Below, one piece after another: positions 39,001 to 49,762 of a stretch of 64,000 nucleotides of DNA. The stretch comes from a virus. Numbering within the stretch: the stretch's first letter is position 1; each line of letters starts with the position of its first letter. The notes under the pieces were generated by a model. That model was not told the origin of the DNA, did not search any database, and saw nothing but the letters and a program-made list of their open reading frames with translations. The stretch spans positions 1-64,000 of IMG/VR virus record IMGVR_UViG_3300032236_000601; one strand, written 5' to 3'. The position numbers and the translations under genes were made by a program.

Positions 39001-41580
39001 ATCTCCATATGTATTTGTTTGATAAATAATATAATAATTATTAGAATTATTAAAATAATTATTAAGCGTAGTTGATGTAGAAGAACTAATGGTTAGCCCT
39101 GCATTAATTAAAAATGCTTGTAGGTCTGCTGCATCTACACTTCCAAGAACAGACCAAGATCCATCCATTGTGCTATCTACCCCGTTTACTGTAATATTAC
39201 TATTAGTGGCAAAATCAATATTTTGTGCAACTTCAAGAATTACTGTATCTAGTGGTTGAACTACTGTTGCTGCTCCCAACCTTGTTTTACTTAAAACCGA
39301 ATATGCTGTATATCCAACTGTTGGTATAGTTGCTGGTAAATCTGTTTTTAATGGCATAGCAGATAAAGAATAGCCAGATGATGTTTGTGCTGATTCATTA
39401 ATCGTTCTAGAATCTTGTTGTCCAGCAACCTCCCAAAGAAGGACGGGCTTATATACATAGTTTTGAGATTCAGCAATATATGGTGCTTGAGCAATTGATC
39501 CAATTGATTTTTGAATATAACGAGTTGTATAGTTAATGACACCACCGTTAAAGGTTTTCTTTTCTTGTGAAGCAATATTAATAATATTTGGAAGCATTGT
39601 TGATCCATTGACTACAGTTTCTTTACCATATAATGTCATATCTGTTGATCTTGATGCTGTAGTGGGTAGCAAATAATTTTTAGACATAATAACTAAATTG
39701 TTGTATTCATCAAAAAACATTGCTGATTGTGATGAAATTGCTAATTGTTGTAAAGATTCTGCAATATTTTGATTTGGGCCTACGAAGAAGAAAGGAATTA
39801 TTAATTCTTCATCGTCTGCCGTTCTTTTAAATACATAGTTGCTAAATCCAATGCTATCAAGCAATGTTGTTACAGCATAACTTAATGATACATTTGTCAA
39901 TAGCATCTCTGGAGACTTTTTGGATTCTAAGAAGTAGAATAAGTCTCTTACATTAAAGGTTAGGGTAGCGAATGCATCACTTACTTGAGGAATTGTTTCT
40001 GAATACATTGTCTTTATTGGCATATAGTAATCATATTCATTAACATTTTTTACAATGTCATAAAATAAAAACTTAATTTTTCCATTTGAATATTGACTAA
40101 CAACACTTCCTGTACCAGCAATTGGATCAAAAATATTTTGTTCATTAAACGTAAGATCATCATCAAAAATACTTATTGTGCCAGTTGATGCAAGCAATGA
40201 TCCTGTTGGAAGAGAATAAGTTCCCAAGTCTGAAAGAGTTTTTGTTATTGTAAATGATTGAATTTTTTCAGTTACGTTGCCCACCAATCTTGGTGAAAGT
40301 TCAATTAAATCAAAGGTACAGTTTGCTTTATTCATGGTATCAACAACAATTCTTAATCCATAGATCATTTGAAATTCTCTAAAGATTTTTGTTGTTCCTG
40401 AAACATAGTATGGGGGATTGTTAAAGGTTTTTAATACATGGGTGTCTTTTGTAATATCTGTTCCTGAAAGAATCCATGTATAGTTTGCATCATATGTCTG
40501 CCAACTTCCTCCATCGCTAATATACAAAACTCCCTTATCTGTGCTAGATGTTTTATATAAATAAGCATATCCAAGGGGCAGTATCGCATCATTTGTTGGT
40601 GGTGTAAACACTTCTCCTGCAAAAGTATATGTATTTACATATGCGTCTGGGATAATTAATCCATATTCAATTTCTACCTGACCATCTGAACCAATCACTG
40701 GTGATCCATCATTACGAACTGATGATTCCGAAAATGACATTAAATCTATCCAGTTATTACTAGAATCAAGTGCTTGAATTCTCCAAATTGATGGAACTGT
40801 TCTATTAGACAATCCATAAAATGGATCTGGTTGATTTGCAACATTATCAATTCTAAATGGACCATTATCAACATCGCCAACATTAGTTTGCATCTTTATC
40901 GTTACCCTGTTTGCTGGAACAGGATTATTGTAAACTACAAAAGGGGCTGCATCATAAATATAATAAGAATTGCCTGTTTTTATTGTTAAAGATAGTCCAA
41001 ATGGATTTTCTGTACTTAAATTATTTACATCAGTAGATACTTCTGTACGAAAGGAGGTCCAATATTTAAAATCATCATATCTTGATGACATATAGTACCT
41101 TGGTCTTCTTGCATAATTTACTGTTCCATTTCTATAACCAGCGGTAATATCATCCAGGTACTGACCAGAAACACCTAAATATAATAGTTTATTTATTCCA
41201 GATCTTGGCCTATTTTGCTTAAAACAGTCTTCAAGTGAATACATTAATTTAATTTTTTGTTTTGGTGTGGTATATGTTAAAAGAGTTTGTGATAAAAGGT
41301 CTGTATCGGCAAACCCAGCATTAACTACGGTATCTGAATCTGTGGCTCCTGTATAGTACCCCTTAAATCCAGCAGCATTGTTTACTGGATCTACCACATC
41401 ATATACAGGACGAATTGATGAATAATAAATATCTTTTGATCCTGGTCGATAGCGATAGTTACCAACTAAAGAAATGTTGTAGGATTGATTTAAATTCCAC
41501 TCTGCCCAGATTTCTTGCTGGTTTTCAATGGTATGCCCTTGCTCAAGTTTAGTCTTTAAATCATTATTTAATTGAAACAT
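36055..41580 (-). CDS. Large tail-tip/baseplate protein, 1841 aa
   Basis: The position after the Dit-like protein is that of the tail-lysin/hub protein. The N-terminal ~250 residues describe shell-like domains (WAEWNLNQSYNISLVGNYRY). The middle contains a hub-like region (QNIAESLQQLAISSQSAMFF). Further on are repeated modules of the type TPHEFNIGDSVAVAGL and GQQVTITGLAP, then a LamG-like part (FYLYINGQQVAVATDD) and a C-terminal LQLGDIVQISH domain. No peptidase motif is obvious. Likely hub plus receptor-binding function. Confidence 0.72.
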   Translation of the reverse strand: MFQLNNDLKTKLEQGHTIENQQEIWAEWNLNQSYNISLVGNYRYRPGSKDIYYSSIRPVYDVVDPVNNAAGFKGYYTGATDSDTVVNAGFADTDLLSQTLLTYTTPKQKIKLMYSLEDCFKQNRPRSGINKLLYLGVSGQYLDDITAGYRNGTVNYARRPRYYMSSRYDDFKYWTSFRTEVSTDVNNLSTENPFGLSLTIKTGNSYYIYDAAPFVVYNNPVPANRVTIKMQTNVGDVDNGPFRIDNVANQPDPFYGLSNRTVPSIWRIQALDSSNNWIDLMSFSESSVRNDGSPVIGSDGQVEIEYGLIIPDAYVNTYTFAGEVFTPPTNDAILPLGYAYLYKTSSTDKGVLYISDGGSWQTYDANYTWILSGTDITKDTHVLKTFNNPPYYVSGTTKIFREFQMIYGLRIVVDTMNKANCTFDLIELSPRLVGNVTEKIQSFTITKTLSDLGTYSLPTGSLLASTGTISIFDDDLTFNEQNIFDPIAGTGSVVSQYSNGKIKFLFYDIVKNVNEYDYYMPIKTMYSETIPQVSDAFATLTFNVRDLFYFLESKKSPEMLLTNVSLSYAVTTLLDSIGFSNYVFKRTADDEELIIPFFFVGPNQNIAESLQQLAISSQSAMFFDEYNNLVIMSKNYLLPTTASRSTDMTLYGKETVVNGSTMLPNIINIASQEKKTFNGGVINYTTRYIQKSIGSIAQAPYIAESQNYVYKPVLLWEVAGQQDSRTINESAQTSSGYSLSAMPLKTDLPATIPTVGYTAYSVLSKTRLGAATVVQPLDTVILEVAQNIDFATNSNITVNGVDSTMDGSWSVLGSVDAADLQAFLINAGLTISSSTSTTLNNYFNNSNNYYIIYQTNTYGDMTKTSVTGGTLTSQPISNATLDFGESVYYLGNYAGYFYANGEIIRYDAVEYSVAGVGNVWIENNQQYQDYFAKLSFNGKMYPTGNVRIYTNIQDGIVITHGRGQFGTPIVEHTAGIPSTSTWVDDNYIHGSIQDAQDYLFNTNQTINYPSNTGVVNAGFQKVINNQTYLASDIAKKATRNSVIKNFMANTNITESSANYYKSALSGTVQSSALVFNGPTVPDAINPVNFVSYAYKPLQKPYSHFGTRVRVIGRVEQGSNVSQTPVGAFNIYSPSSVMSTDPAQQVSITGGSGGIAFSLNKDTNVGYYFEIAALSQTSISSYKNNSNVINYSVSSSTLTTATNDLVTVTLTTPHEFNIGDSVAVAGLIDDNNKTNGYTTLNGEFIITQISSDRKQFQYQITPPTITSASITAVTRTASGSNWLITYTANNNFSTGQQVTITGLAPTAYNVVKGIVTSATTSQFIVTVSADPGTPTITTGTATYNPLTTTSSSGGDVSKSLTSDSLISDVFFYKIVSGYNAADIIQVERSAGSTNSPAIVTLYTLRDHSFVQGEQIIVSNIGFGSSPETYTITNIPDSRSIQYQTNTTDTAISLNTLSPLGSIQGINTIAIPKILWRGFAGILIDDGKFTSQARLTTSEVSTVYDLSAEYVDNTTTRTFYLYINGQQVAVATDDSPLPIYNNMALFVRGNSRIMFENVYALSDNFSESTAKLLQAPVSQIFNTDSLTESNGLQRYSLSGMVQSTYLSGISAQNDPKYDLYYEEFGTIMREAAYFNIKYDRAFPALYAVLAPTFNRTQGYTVSGFYAGSYGAEFLIFNNVDKNINLDDTSGNYLRILGISFTQNTTHSLTVDDYFKKNSNFTDSIYSGSNNAGQYQKLYTDILNSRSKYGQNDFSINAQYVQTTAAAESMMDWTIKRVIYPKRTVGVVTFATPHLQLGDIVQISHSDFNGIPYVAPENTRFVVYNIEYQKGNGAVTTTVHLAEV

Positions 41581-42242
41581 TATACTTCTTCCAATGATAC
41601 AGAAACTGACCAGAGATCGTGATTGGTTGCACCACGCTTTTGAATGCTATATTGAAAACCAGAAAAATACATTTGTCGTATATCTGTGTAAATCCCCAAG
41701 TAATTAAATGATTGATCTGTTATTTGACCAGCAACCGTTTCATTATTAAACTTATCATATCCTAAATACACCCAAAATGGTCCACTATGAGTTTCATACC
41801 AATCAAGTAGTTCTACTCCACCTGCTCCACCATCGACAGTATACTGTTCACTAGAGTATCCATTTGTTGGATTTCCATTAGAATAATAGTTATCAGATGG
41901 TGCCCCATTTGATGAAAATATTACATTTCTTGAAAATGATCGTGAAGGAAGCATATCCCATGAAACAGATAATGTAATCTTATCAGCAATGTGATATGAA
42001 CGCATCGTTCCATTAATCATTCTTTGACGATTTTCAATTCTTTGTTGACTAATTTGCATTTCTTTTCTGTTATGATCAGAACAAATAATAAAGTCTTGTT
42101 TTTCTATACCGCTTGGAAATCTTACTCCATTATCAACACTTCCAGAGTCGTTAGCCCAAAGCATTGCTTGTGGTCTAGCCCATTTTTTTCTACCAGAAAT
42201 GTAGGCAGATGTTGACGTTGCCCCATTGGGATTAATATCCAT
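41580..42242 (-). CDS. Distal tail (Dit-like) protein, 220 aa
   Basis: Begins MDINPNGATSTSAYISGRKK and contains KITLSVSWDMLPSR, LLDWYETHSGPFWVYLGYDK and a final LWSVSVSLEEV. The size, beta content and position between tape measure and hub gene are those of Dit-type or minor tail proteins. It overlaps the tape measure by 11 nt and the next gene by 1 nt. Confidence 0.68.
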   Translation of the reverse strand: MDINPNGATSTSAYISGRKKWARPQAMLWANDSGSVDNGVRFPSGIEKQDFIICSDHNRKEMQISQQRIENRQRMINGTMRSYHIADKITLSVSWDMLPSRSFSRNVIFSSNGAPSDNYYSNGNPTNGYSSEQYTVDGGAGGVELLDWYETHSGPFWVYLGYDKFNNETVAGQITDQSFNYLGIYTDIRQMYFSGFQYSIQKRGATNHDLWSVSVSLEEV

Positions 42243-45200
42243 TTATTCTCCTAATTGAACTATTGTCAACATTTCTAATTTTTGTCATAACCACATTAGC
42301 AATCTCATCTGCGCTGGCTCCTGGGTTTGTTACAGGAACGCTAACGCTATATGTATTATACACTGGAGCATGGATCTTTGTCGATGCTGAACCCCTGACA
42401 CTGCCCCCAGATCCTGGGAATGAATATCCTGGCATAACAGCGCTATTCTGATTCATTGCAGAAAGCATAGACATTCCATATCTATCAACTGCTGCCTTAC
42501 GCATTACAAATTCTCCTGGCATTAACATGGCTAATACAGAGTCCATCGCTGGATGCCCCCCACCATTTGCATATCCTCTAATCATTCCACCATTTGCTTT
42601 GCCAGGTAGTGCGATAGTTAGCCCCATGCCATTTGATAGCAATGTTTGTCCATTAGAAGTATATGTTTGTGGTGTTGTTGCATTTGATATACCAGATGCA
42701 CCACTTATATCCATGTGGTTTCCAGTGGCATCATTGTACGATCTTACTGCTGCTGCTGCTTCAAGCCATGCATCTGCAATTTTCTTAAGTGATCCAATTT
42801 GTGAATTTGTGGCTTGATCAATTGAAGTTTTCATATTGTCCCATTGATCATGAGTATAACCATTAACTGTATTTATTGCTGTTGCTACCTCTAAGTTTGT
42901 ACTATAGTTTGTCAATAATTCTTGATATTGCTTATTTTGTAGTTGTAAGGTTTCCATAGTTCCATGCTGAATATCATAAATGTCACTATTAAGATCTCTA
43001 ATCTTAAGGTTATTGTTATAAATCTTATCTTCTTCAGCAGTAACCTGTAGGGTTGTTTGATAATCTTGTTCCTTGATATTGCTAATTTGTTGTTCTGCTT
43101 GTAATCTAGTTAATCCACCTGGAGTCTTAAGTGCATCAATTTGATTTTGCATTGCATTTTGCATACCAGTTCTAACCTCATTGGTTGCATATTGAACCTG
43201 GCTTGCTTGCATTTGCTGTTGTGCTTGTGCAGCAGCATAAATATCTCCTGTACTAAGAGCCTTAGAAATATTTAACTGACTATTTTGTATATCAAGAATA
43301 TGCTGATTTGCGGCGGCAATTGCATCAAGAGCCTTTAATCTCTTGTCATATGCAGTCTTAATTACAGTTTCTTGTTGTGACATAATATCTAGATCATGAG
43401 TTAATGCACTTGAAACTCTATCTCTTATTGTTACCTGCCTGTTAAGATCATCAATGCCCTGTTGAGTTAAATTATTTTCATGAGTAAGAGAATCAATTTG
43501 CTTTTGCTTTGCATCAACAAGATCTTGCTGTTGTTGAATTTGTTCATCATTGATTTTAACTTGCAACTGCATTTGGTTTGTAGTCATGCCATTAGCCTCA
43601 AGGAACTTTGCTTGCTGATCTAAAAGTGTTTTATCATCTAATGCTTTGAATGCAGCGTCTACTGCTGTTGTAAACTCTCCAATTTTTGTTTGTGAATCAG
43701 ACATTTCACTTTGCAACTTTTCTGATGCAGTCATTGTTGCTTCAGCAAGAGCCTTTTGTGCTGCTGCACCAGCCTTTACATTTTCAACAAATTGCTTCCA
43801 TTGTGTACTTCCCTTTTTCAAAGTATCTGCTTGCATAACTAGAGCATCATTAGATAAAATAAAATCTCTTTGATTCTTATCAAATCCACTATTTGGCATC
43901 ATCAATGATGTTGCAACTCTTGCTTTTTGCTGATTTAAAGCAATTTGCTTGTTTACATCATACATAGTGGTACCAAAAAGACCATTAGTATAATCAGAAA
44001 CAAGTTTTCTCATCTTGGCAGAACTCATTTTATAAAGTTCTTCGGCATTCTTTAATCCAGCATCTCCTGTACCAATTGCATCAAGAATTGCTTGTGGAAT
44101 ATTTCCAAATTTACCCTTAATTTTATTAATCATTGCGGGGTATGTGTTAGCAGTTCCAGCAGCATCGGCAATAAATTGTTGAATTGTTGTTAGTGATTTT
44201 GAGCCGCCGCTGGTGCTATTAGGATCTTTAGGTGGTTTAGGATTTTTAGTATCAAGTGTATTTTGAATATCTTGAGCATTAAATGCATCAGCGTAACTCT
44301 TAAGATAATTTTGAAGTTGTGTTGGATTCATTTGCTTTCCTGAAGCATCCTGAATTTGAATCGCAGCCATTACTGCAAATTTAAATGAATTTGGCTTTTT
44401 TGAAAAATCATCTAAACTCATTCCCATTGCTTTTAGATCTGCTTTTACAGTTTGAGGACTTATTCCACCATCCTTACCGCCTCCAAAAATAATCTGCGCT
44501 CTTTTCATTGGACTTGGTGTTTTATTAAAGATTTTAATTCCATTAACTAGGTTTTCTAATCTTTTTTCTCCATCATTAGAGTCTATGGTTATTTTTGATC
44601 TAAAATTAGTTGGAACACTGCTAAATGCATCTAATGCATCTGATATTGATGTAAGGTCTTTTACGTTTGCCTTAGTTATTTCAGTATAAATTGTTTTTTT
44701 AAGTTTGTCATCTGTAACAGATTCTACCGCTCCAAGTGCTTTAGTATATTTATCAATTTCTTCTGGAGTAATATTTGCTTGCTTTTTTACAACAATGTCT
44801 AAATTCTTTCTTCCTTGAGTATCCAGGGAATACCATGAATCTAATGTTTTTTGAGCACCTTTAACATCTCCAGTTTGTTCTAAGTTTAATACAAGATTAG
44901 TTACATTATTTGCATTATCTCCAGTATTTAAAAGTGTCTGCAATTGTGAAATGTTTATGCCCTTTGTTTGAACGTCATAAATAAGTTTTTGCACTTGAGT
45001 AGCATTGTCTGTGCCAATGGCTCCACCTTTTGCTTTTTCAGCCAGAGAATTTATTATTGAATAAGCATCAATACCACCGTTGGCATTAGATATTGCATCA
45101 AATGCTGCATTTCTGGCATTTGCTCCTAGTGGATTATATAAATTATTGCTTTGAATTGCATCACTGGTAGAATTTTTTAAAAATTGGTTTCTAGCATCTG

Positions 45201-48200
45201 CTTCCTTTTGTGTTAAACTACTTTGATCTTCTTGCAATTTCTTTAATTTCTCTGCTTCTTTTGTAGTTAATTGTCTTTTATTCTTAATTGTTTCTAATTT
45301 ATCAATTTGACTTTGAAGTGCTTGATTTGCTTGAATATCATTTTGTTTTTGCTGATTTGCAAAATTTATTGCAGCAGTCTGATATGCCGTAGTCGCTTTT
45401 ACTGCATCATTAAAATTACCGCCAAAGCCAAGTGTTGATCCTAGTCCCCCATTATTTGCCATTGCTTCTTGCATATTTGTAATAAGTGTTTGTAGGTTTT
45501 GTTTACTTGATTGTTCAATTTTTACATAAACTGTTACTGGATCTTTGTAAATATCTTTTCCATCTGGACCAATCATTGATGTAATTTTTCCAAGAATCTG
45601 TGGAGTAAGTTTTGTTTGTCCTAATTGATTGGATATTGCATATGCTAAAGATTTTGCCTGATCTGGACTTATTGCGTTAGAAACAACCATTTGTGTTAAT
45701 TTATTAGATAGAGTATCAACAAAATTTTGAGCACCCATTTCAAGACTGGCCTGTGCTTCTGAAGAAAATGCTTTTCCGCTTTCTGTTTGCAAAAAGCCTT
45801 GTGCTTTATCTAATTGTGGTGATGAAAGGCCAGTGTATTGTTTAAACTGGGAACTTGTTTGCTTTTGAATTGTAAGAGTATTTCCATAATAATTTGCAGC
45901 ACCCTGAAGTTCATTTGCTGTAATTATTTCAGCATCTCCTAATTTCTTTCCAGCGGCTATAGCATTATCAATACTCTTTCTCCAAAGAACCATTGCTGCA
46001 ATAACTCCACCTATAACTGCTGCGGCTGCTAAAAATGGTGCGGCTGCAAGAGCCATAGAGGCAGCAAATCCTAAAAGTTCTGCCGTTGTTATATCTTCTG
46101 CTACAGCAAATGCTCCTGTAGAAATCATTTGATTAATAATAAGTACCTTTAATCCTCCAAAGAGTGCAGCAATGCCCTGAGCACCAAAAATAAATGGCAT
46201 AATACTTTGTGCTACCTGACCAACACTGTTGTTCATCATAGACAAGCCAAGAGTAACAGTATCTAAACCAGTGCTTAGTGCAATCATCTTGCCTGCACCC
46301 ATTTTCATTTTTGAAGATACGTTCTTTGAATTATTACTTACTTCTTCTGTTGCAGTAATCTCACCACTTAATGCTTTTTCTTGTGCCGCCATTAAACCAG
46401 AAGCGATACCGATATTTCCTTGACCACCTGGTAATCCAAATGGCACTATTTTATTTGGAATTTTGGGTGTATTTTCTGCAATAATTCCTGAACTTGTTTG
46501 TGGCATATTTGCAGAAGATGCATATAATGCCGATCCAGCCATTCCAAATGCCATAATTGGTTTGCCAGATTGTGCTGTTGCTATTGCTTTTGTTGCCGCC
46601 TCTCCAACCTGTGTTGCTTGATCAATAACAGATTGCTCTCCTTCCTTCATTCCAACAACTAGTCCGTCGGTAATATCTTTACCAGTTTTCTTTGTTTTCT
46701 TTGAAGGAGATTGTGTTTGTGCAGATGAATTTATTGAACCTATTGCTGAATTTCCAAGGGATTCACCCATTTTTGTTGCTTCAACTGCAAACTCTGAAGT
46801 GAACTGTGAAAAGTTTTTACTAATTGATGCAAGTCTAATTTTTGTTTCAACGTCTAATTTTTTCCATATTTCAACAACCTTATCTGTTTCAACATTTAAT
46901 TCTGATGCCATTGGAGCAAGATCTATTTGTTGTGGTCCTAAATAATATGGAACATTTCCAACAGATACCATTCCAGCCTTATATTGCTTACGACGAGATT
47001 CGGCCCTATATGCTGTACCAAAAAATTTTCCAAGCGAAATTCTTCTGCCGCGAACTCTTGATCCAGTTTCTGGATTTATGCCCGATGATGCTGGATCGGT
47101 AATTGATGTTGGATTTGACATCGCTAATCTAGCCTGCTTTACTGCATCACTTCCAGATGCAGCAACTTCATCATATGCATTAGTAACAATTTTTCCAAAA
47201 TTTTCTTCAGTCAAGATAATATTATCTTTTTGTTTTGATAATTGTTGACCAATCTTTTGTGTAATTTGTTCAACAGTTGATTTAATACTTACTGGATCAA
47301 CGCCAGCCTTTTTAAGTTGTAGTTCAAGTTCTCCATGAGCAAATGCACTATTTTCAATTAAATCTTTCTTTGCCATTCCAAATGTTGCTGTTCCAGCATT
47401 TAGTGCAGAATTAAGTTCTTGTGAGACATTGACAACCTCATTAGTATATACTTTTACACTTTTGCCAGCGGCTTTTGCTGCTTCTATTGCTCTTTGAGCA
47501 CTAGGAGTAGCATTTTTTGAAATTTCAGATAATTCTTCATCAGTTGCAACTTTTGGTAAAACAAAGTGTGCAGATGAAAATCCTCCACCAACACTCACAA
47601 CTCCACTTGCATATCCAGGAAGATTTCCAGAGTTCATTGCGCTAAGTATTGGTCCATACTTTTGTGTGGCCTGCTTTGTTATTACAGTTTCTCCTGGTGT
47701 AAGCATTGCTGGAATGGTATCTCCATTACCACTTCCTGGAACAATTCCACCAGTAGCCATCTTTCTTACTGGACTTCCTAACATTGTTGGAAGATTTTCT
47801 GCTGCTGATGTTGCTGCTTTAGCATATCTTTGATATGCAAGAATTAATTCATCAAGTGATTGCTTTTGAATATTAATAGATTCTGTAAGTGAAGTAGTTT
47901 TTCCTTCCAATGAGGCTGCCGCCGCAGCAGCATCTAATTCCTCAGTCTTCATATACTTAAAGATTGATCCACCATCTTTAATTCTATTAAAGAAATTATT
48001 TACAATTGAGATTCCCTTGACTATGTTACCCGCAAAGTTTCCAAACAAACCGATACCCATAATTAATGCTGGTACAACAAGACCGAATCCCGCTATAAGT
48101 ATTGTAATAAAGTTTTTAACTCCTGGGCTTAGTGAGTTAATTTTGTCAAATATATTTGAAAATAATGTAAGAACTGGAGTAACAATCTTTAGGAACATTT

Positions 48201-49725
48201 CTCCAATTGGTGCAATAGCAATTTTAAGTTTTTCTACTGCCCCTTGAAATTTTGCGGTAGTTGATTGTTCAATTTGACTTAAAGATTTGTCAGACATTGT
48301 TGCAAGTTGCTGGGTATTCATTCCAAGAAGTTGCATGGCCTGCGCTACCTGACCAGTCTTTTGGTTTAGACCATCAAACAGTGCTCCAATACGAGCAAAC
48401 TGATACTTACCGAATACCTTTGCAAGCACTTGCTCTCTATCAAACTTATTAAGACCTTCTAGAGATGCACCAAATTGAGTAACAAGGCCCATAAGGTTTC
48501 CCTTATTTTCTTGAACCATTTGTTGAAGATTGATGTGATATTTAGAAAGTTCAGTTGTTGCAGCCTTAGTAGGATTAATCAATGATGCAAGTCCAGACTT
48601 TAATGCGTTTGCACCCTGTTCTGCACTTACACCACCAGCCTTCATTGCTACAAGCATGACGGCTAGGTCTTTTACGTTACCACCTAGACCCTGAATTACA
48701 GGGGCAACACGAGGAATAGCACTTGTAAGATCGTCTACAGTAAGAACTGTTTGGTTTGCCACAGCACCGATGAAGTCTACTGTTGGTGCTAATTGCTGAT
48801 TACTTAGTTTAAATGCAGTCTGCAAGGTAATTGTTGTGGTCAAAGCCTTTTGATAATCAATTTGACCAATTGTTGCCAGCCTTAAAGACTGTTCTGTCTG
48901 AGAGGTTAGTTGCTGATTCTGAAAACCTGCTGCTGCTGCATCGGCAGCAACCTTCATGGTATCTTGCAGAGAAATACCATACTTGGTATATTCAACACCT
49001 AGAGCCTTGACTGCATCCAAGTTCTTTTGAGTCTCTGCTGCTGGAGTGGTAATATCTCCATATACTCTCTTAAAGTCTCTTGCTTGCTGATCAAGTTGCA
49101 TAAATGTCTTTGCAGCATATGCTCCAAACGCAGCAAGGGGTACGCTGAATCCAACCATCAACTGGCGACCAGCCCATTGGGTATTCTTACCCCAGTTGAT
49201 CATTGATGTTGAACCATCGCTCAGCAACTTATTAAAAATTTGTTGTCTTTGAATTCCTACAGCAAATTCTTGATTTTGCAAATGCATTGGCTGAATAGCC
49301 AGCGTTTTAGTAAATCCATTTTGTGCTTGACCAAGTGCTACATATTGTGTCTGAAGTTTCTTAACTCTTTCTTCAGCAAGAGCCATAATATCATTATGCT
49401 GTTGAGAAAATACTTTTCCAAAATTCTGAGTAGAAGCAATTCCATATTTAAAATATTCTCCCAGCGATAATTTACTCTTATCAATCGCTGATCCAAGTCT
49501 TGATACACTTGATTCAACATTTCTAACTGATGTAGAGAATTGACCAATTGCCCCGACTTGTGATGCAAAGTTATTAACTAGATTCTTTTGTGATGCAGCA
49601 GCGCTAGCATTTGTTTGCAAGACAGCCTTATTAAAGGCATTAATTTCACCCTGTAGTTGTCTTAAGGACTCAATAGCACTAGTAGCATTTACGCCTATAT
49701 TAATATTTGCGTTTACATCACTCAC
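42232..49725 (-). CDS. Tail tape measure protein, 2497 aa
   Basis: A very long, helical, Ala/Gln-rich protein with an N-terminal TP901-type region (AVKALGVEYTKYGISLQDTM region), membrane-like hydrophobic stretches around 540-570 (FITILIAGFGLVVPALIMGI) and 1200-1260. Tail-type GG..PGE motifs occur (GGIVPGSGNGDTIPAMLTPG; GGGHPAMDSVLAMLMPGEF). Using the usual ~0.15 nm per residue, the tail would be near 375 nm. The GTG start at 49725 has an AGAGG site. No lysozyme domain is evident. Confidence 0.92.
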   Translation of the reverse strand: MSDVNANINIGVNATSAIESLRQLQGEINAFNKAVLQTNASAAASQKNLVNNFASQVGAIGQFSTSVRNVESSVSRLGSAIDKSKLSLGEYFKYGIASTQNFGKVFSQQHNDIMALAEERVKKLQTQYVALGQAQNGFTKTLAIQPMHLQNQEFAVGIQRQQIFNKLLSDGSTSMINWGKNTQWAGRQLMVGFSVPLAAFGAYAAKTFMQLDQQARDFKRVYGDITTPAAETQKNLDAVKALGVEYTKYGISLQDTMKVAADAAAAGFQNQQLTSQTEQSLRLATIGQIDYQKALTTTITLQTAFKLSNQQLAPTVDFIGAVANQTVLTVDDLTSAIPRVAPVIQGLGGNVKDLAVMLVAMKAGGVSAEQGANALKSGLASLINPTKAATTELSKYHINLQQMVQENKGNLMGLVTQFGASLEGLNKFDREQVLAKVFGKYQFARIGALFDGLNQKTGQVAQAMQLLGMNTQQLATMSDKSLSQIEQSTTAKFQGAVEKLKIAIAPIGEMFLKIVTPVLTLFSNIFDKINSLSPGVKNFITILIAGFGLVVPALIMGIGLFGNFAGNIVKGISIVNNFFNRIKDGGSIFKYMKTEELDAAAAAASLEGKTTSLTESINIQKQSLDELILAYQRYAKAATSAAENLPTMLGSPVRKMATGGIVPGSGNGDTIPAMLTPGETVITKQATQKYGPILSAMNSGNLPGYASGVVSVGGGFSSAHFVLPKVATDEELSEISKNATPSAQRAIEAAKAAGKSVKVYTNEVVNVSQELNSALNAGTATFGMAKKDLIENSAFAHGELELQLKKAGVDPVSIKSTVEQITQKIGQQLSKQKDNIILTEENFGKIVTNAYDEVAASGSDAVKQARLAMSNPTSITDPASSGINPETGSRVRGRRISLGKFFGTAYRAESRRKQYKAGMVSVGNVPYYLGPQQIDLAPMASELNVETDKVVEIWKKLDVETKIRLASISKNFSQFTSEFAVEATKMGESLGNSAIGSINSSAQTQSPSKKTKKTGKDITDGLVVGMKEGEQSVIDQATQVGEAATKAIATAQSGKPIMAFGMAGSALYASSANMPQTSSGIIAENTPKIPNKIVPFGLPGGQGNIGIASGLMAAQEKALSGEITATEEVSNNSKNVSSKMKMGAGKMIALSTGLDTVTLGLSMMNNSVGQVAQSIMPFIFGAQGIAALFGGLKVLIINQMISTGAFAVAEDITTAELLGFAASMALAAAPFLAAAAVIGGVIAAMVLWRKSIDNAIAAGKKLGDAEIITANELQGAANYYGNTLTIQKQTSSQFKQYTGLSSPQLDKAQGFLQTESGKAFSSEAQASLEMGAQNFVDTLSNKLTQMVVSNAISPDQAKSLAYAISNQLGQTKLTPQILGKITSMIGPDGKDIYKDPVTVYVKIEQSSKQNLQTLITNMQEAMANNGGLGSTLGFGGNFNDAVKATTAYQTAAINFANQQKQNDIQANQALQSQIDKLETIKNKRQLTTKEAEKLKKLQEDQSSLTQKEADARNQFLKNSTSDAIQSNNLYNPLGANARNAAFDAISNANGGIDAYSIINSLAEKAKGGAIGTDNATQVQKLIYDVQTKGINISQLQTLLNTGDNANNVTNLVLNLEQTGDVKGAQKTLDSWYSLDTQGRKNLDIVVKKQANITPEEIDKYTKALGAVESVTDDKLKKTIYTEITKANVKDLTSISDALDAFSSVPTNFRSKITIDSNDGEKRLENLVNGIKIFNKTPSPMKRAQIIFGGGKDGGISPQTVKADLKAMGMSLDDFSKKPNSFKFAVMAAIQIQDASGKQMNPTQLQNYLKSYADAFNAQDIQNTLDTKNPKPPKDPNSTSGGSKSLTTIQQFIADAAGTANTYPAMINKIKGKFGNIPQAILDAIGTGDAGLKNAEELYKMSSAKMRKLVSDYTNGLFGTTMYDVNKQIALNQQKARVATSLMMPNSGFDKNQRDFILSNDALVMQADTLKKGSTQWKQFVENVKAGAAAQKALAEATMTASEKLQSEMSDSQTKIGEFTTAVDAAFKALDDKTLLDQQAKFLEANGMTTNQMQLQVKINDEQIQQQQDLVDAKQKQIDSLTHENNLTQQGIDDLNRQVTIRDRVSSALTHDLDIMSQQETVIKTAYDKRLKALDAIAAANQHILDIQNSQLNISKALSTGDIYAAAQAQQQMQASQVQYATNEVRTGMQNAMQNQIDALKTPGGLTRLQAEQQISNIKEQDYQTTLQVTAEEDKIYNNNLKIRDLNSDIYDIQHGTMETLQLQNKQYQELLTNYSTNLEVATAINTVNGYTHDQWDNMKTSIDQATNSQIGSLKKIADAWLEAAAAVRSYNDATGNHMDISGASGISNATTPQTYTSNGQTLLSNGMGLTIALPGKANGGMIRGYANGGGHPAMDSVLAMLMPGEFVMRKAAVDRYGMSMLSAMNQNSAVMPGYSFPGSGGSVRGSASTKIHAPVYNTYSVSVPVTNPGASADEIANVVMTKIRNVDNSSIRRINGY

Positions 49726-49744
49726 AGATTAGCACCTCTTTAAT

Positions 49745-49750
49745 ATTATA
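49745..49750 (-). promoter_or_regulatory. -10 promoter candidate before the tape measure gene
   Basis: TGTATAAT on the minus strand (TATAAT 49750-49745), +1 near 49738, leader 13 nt with AAAGAGG before GTG 49725. Confidence 0.4.
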
Positions 49751-49762
49751 CACTAGAGGACT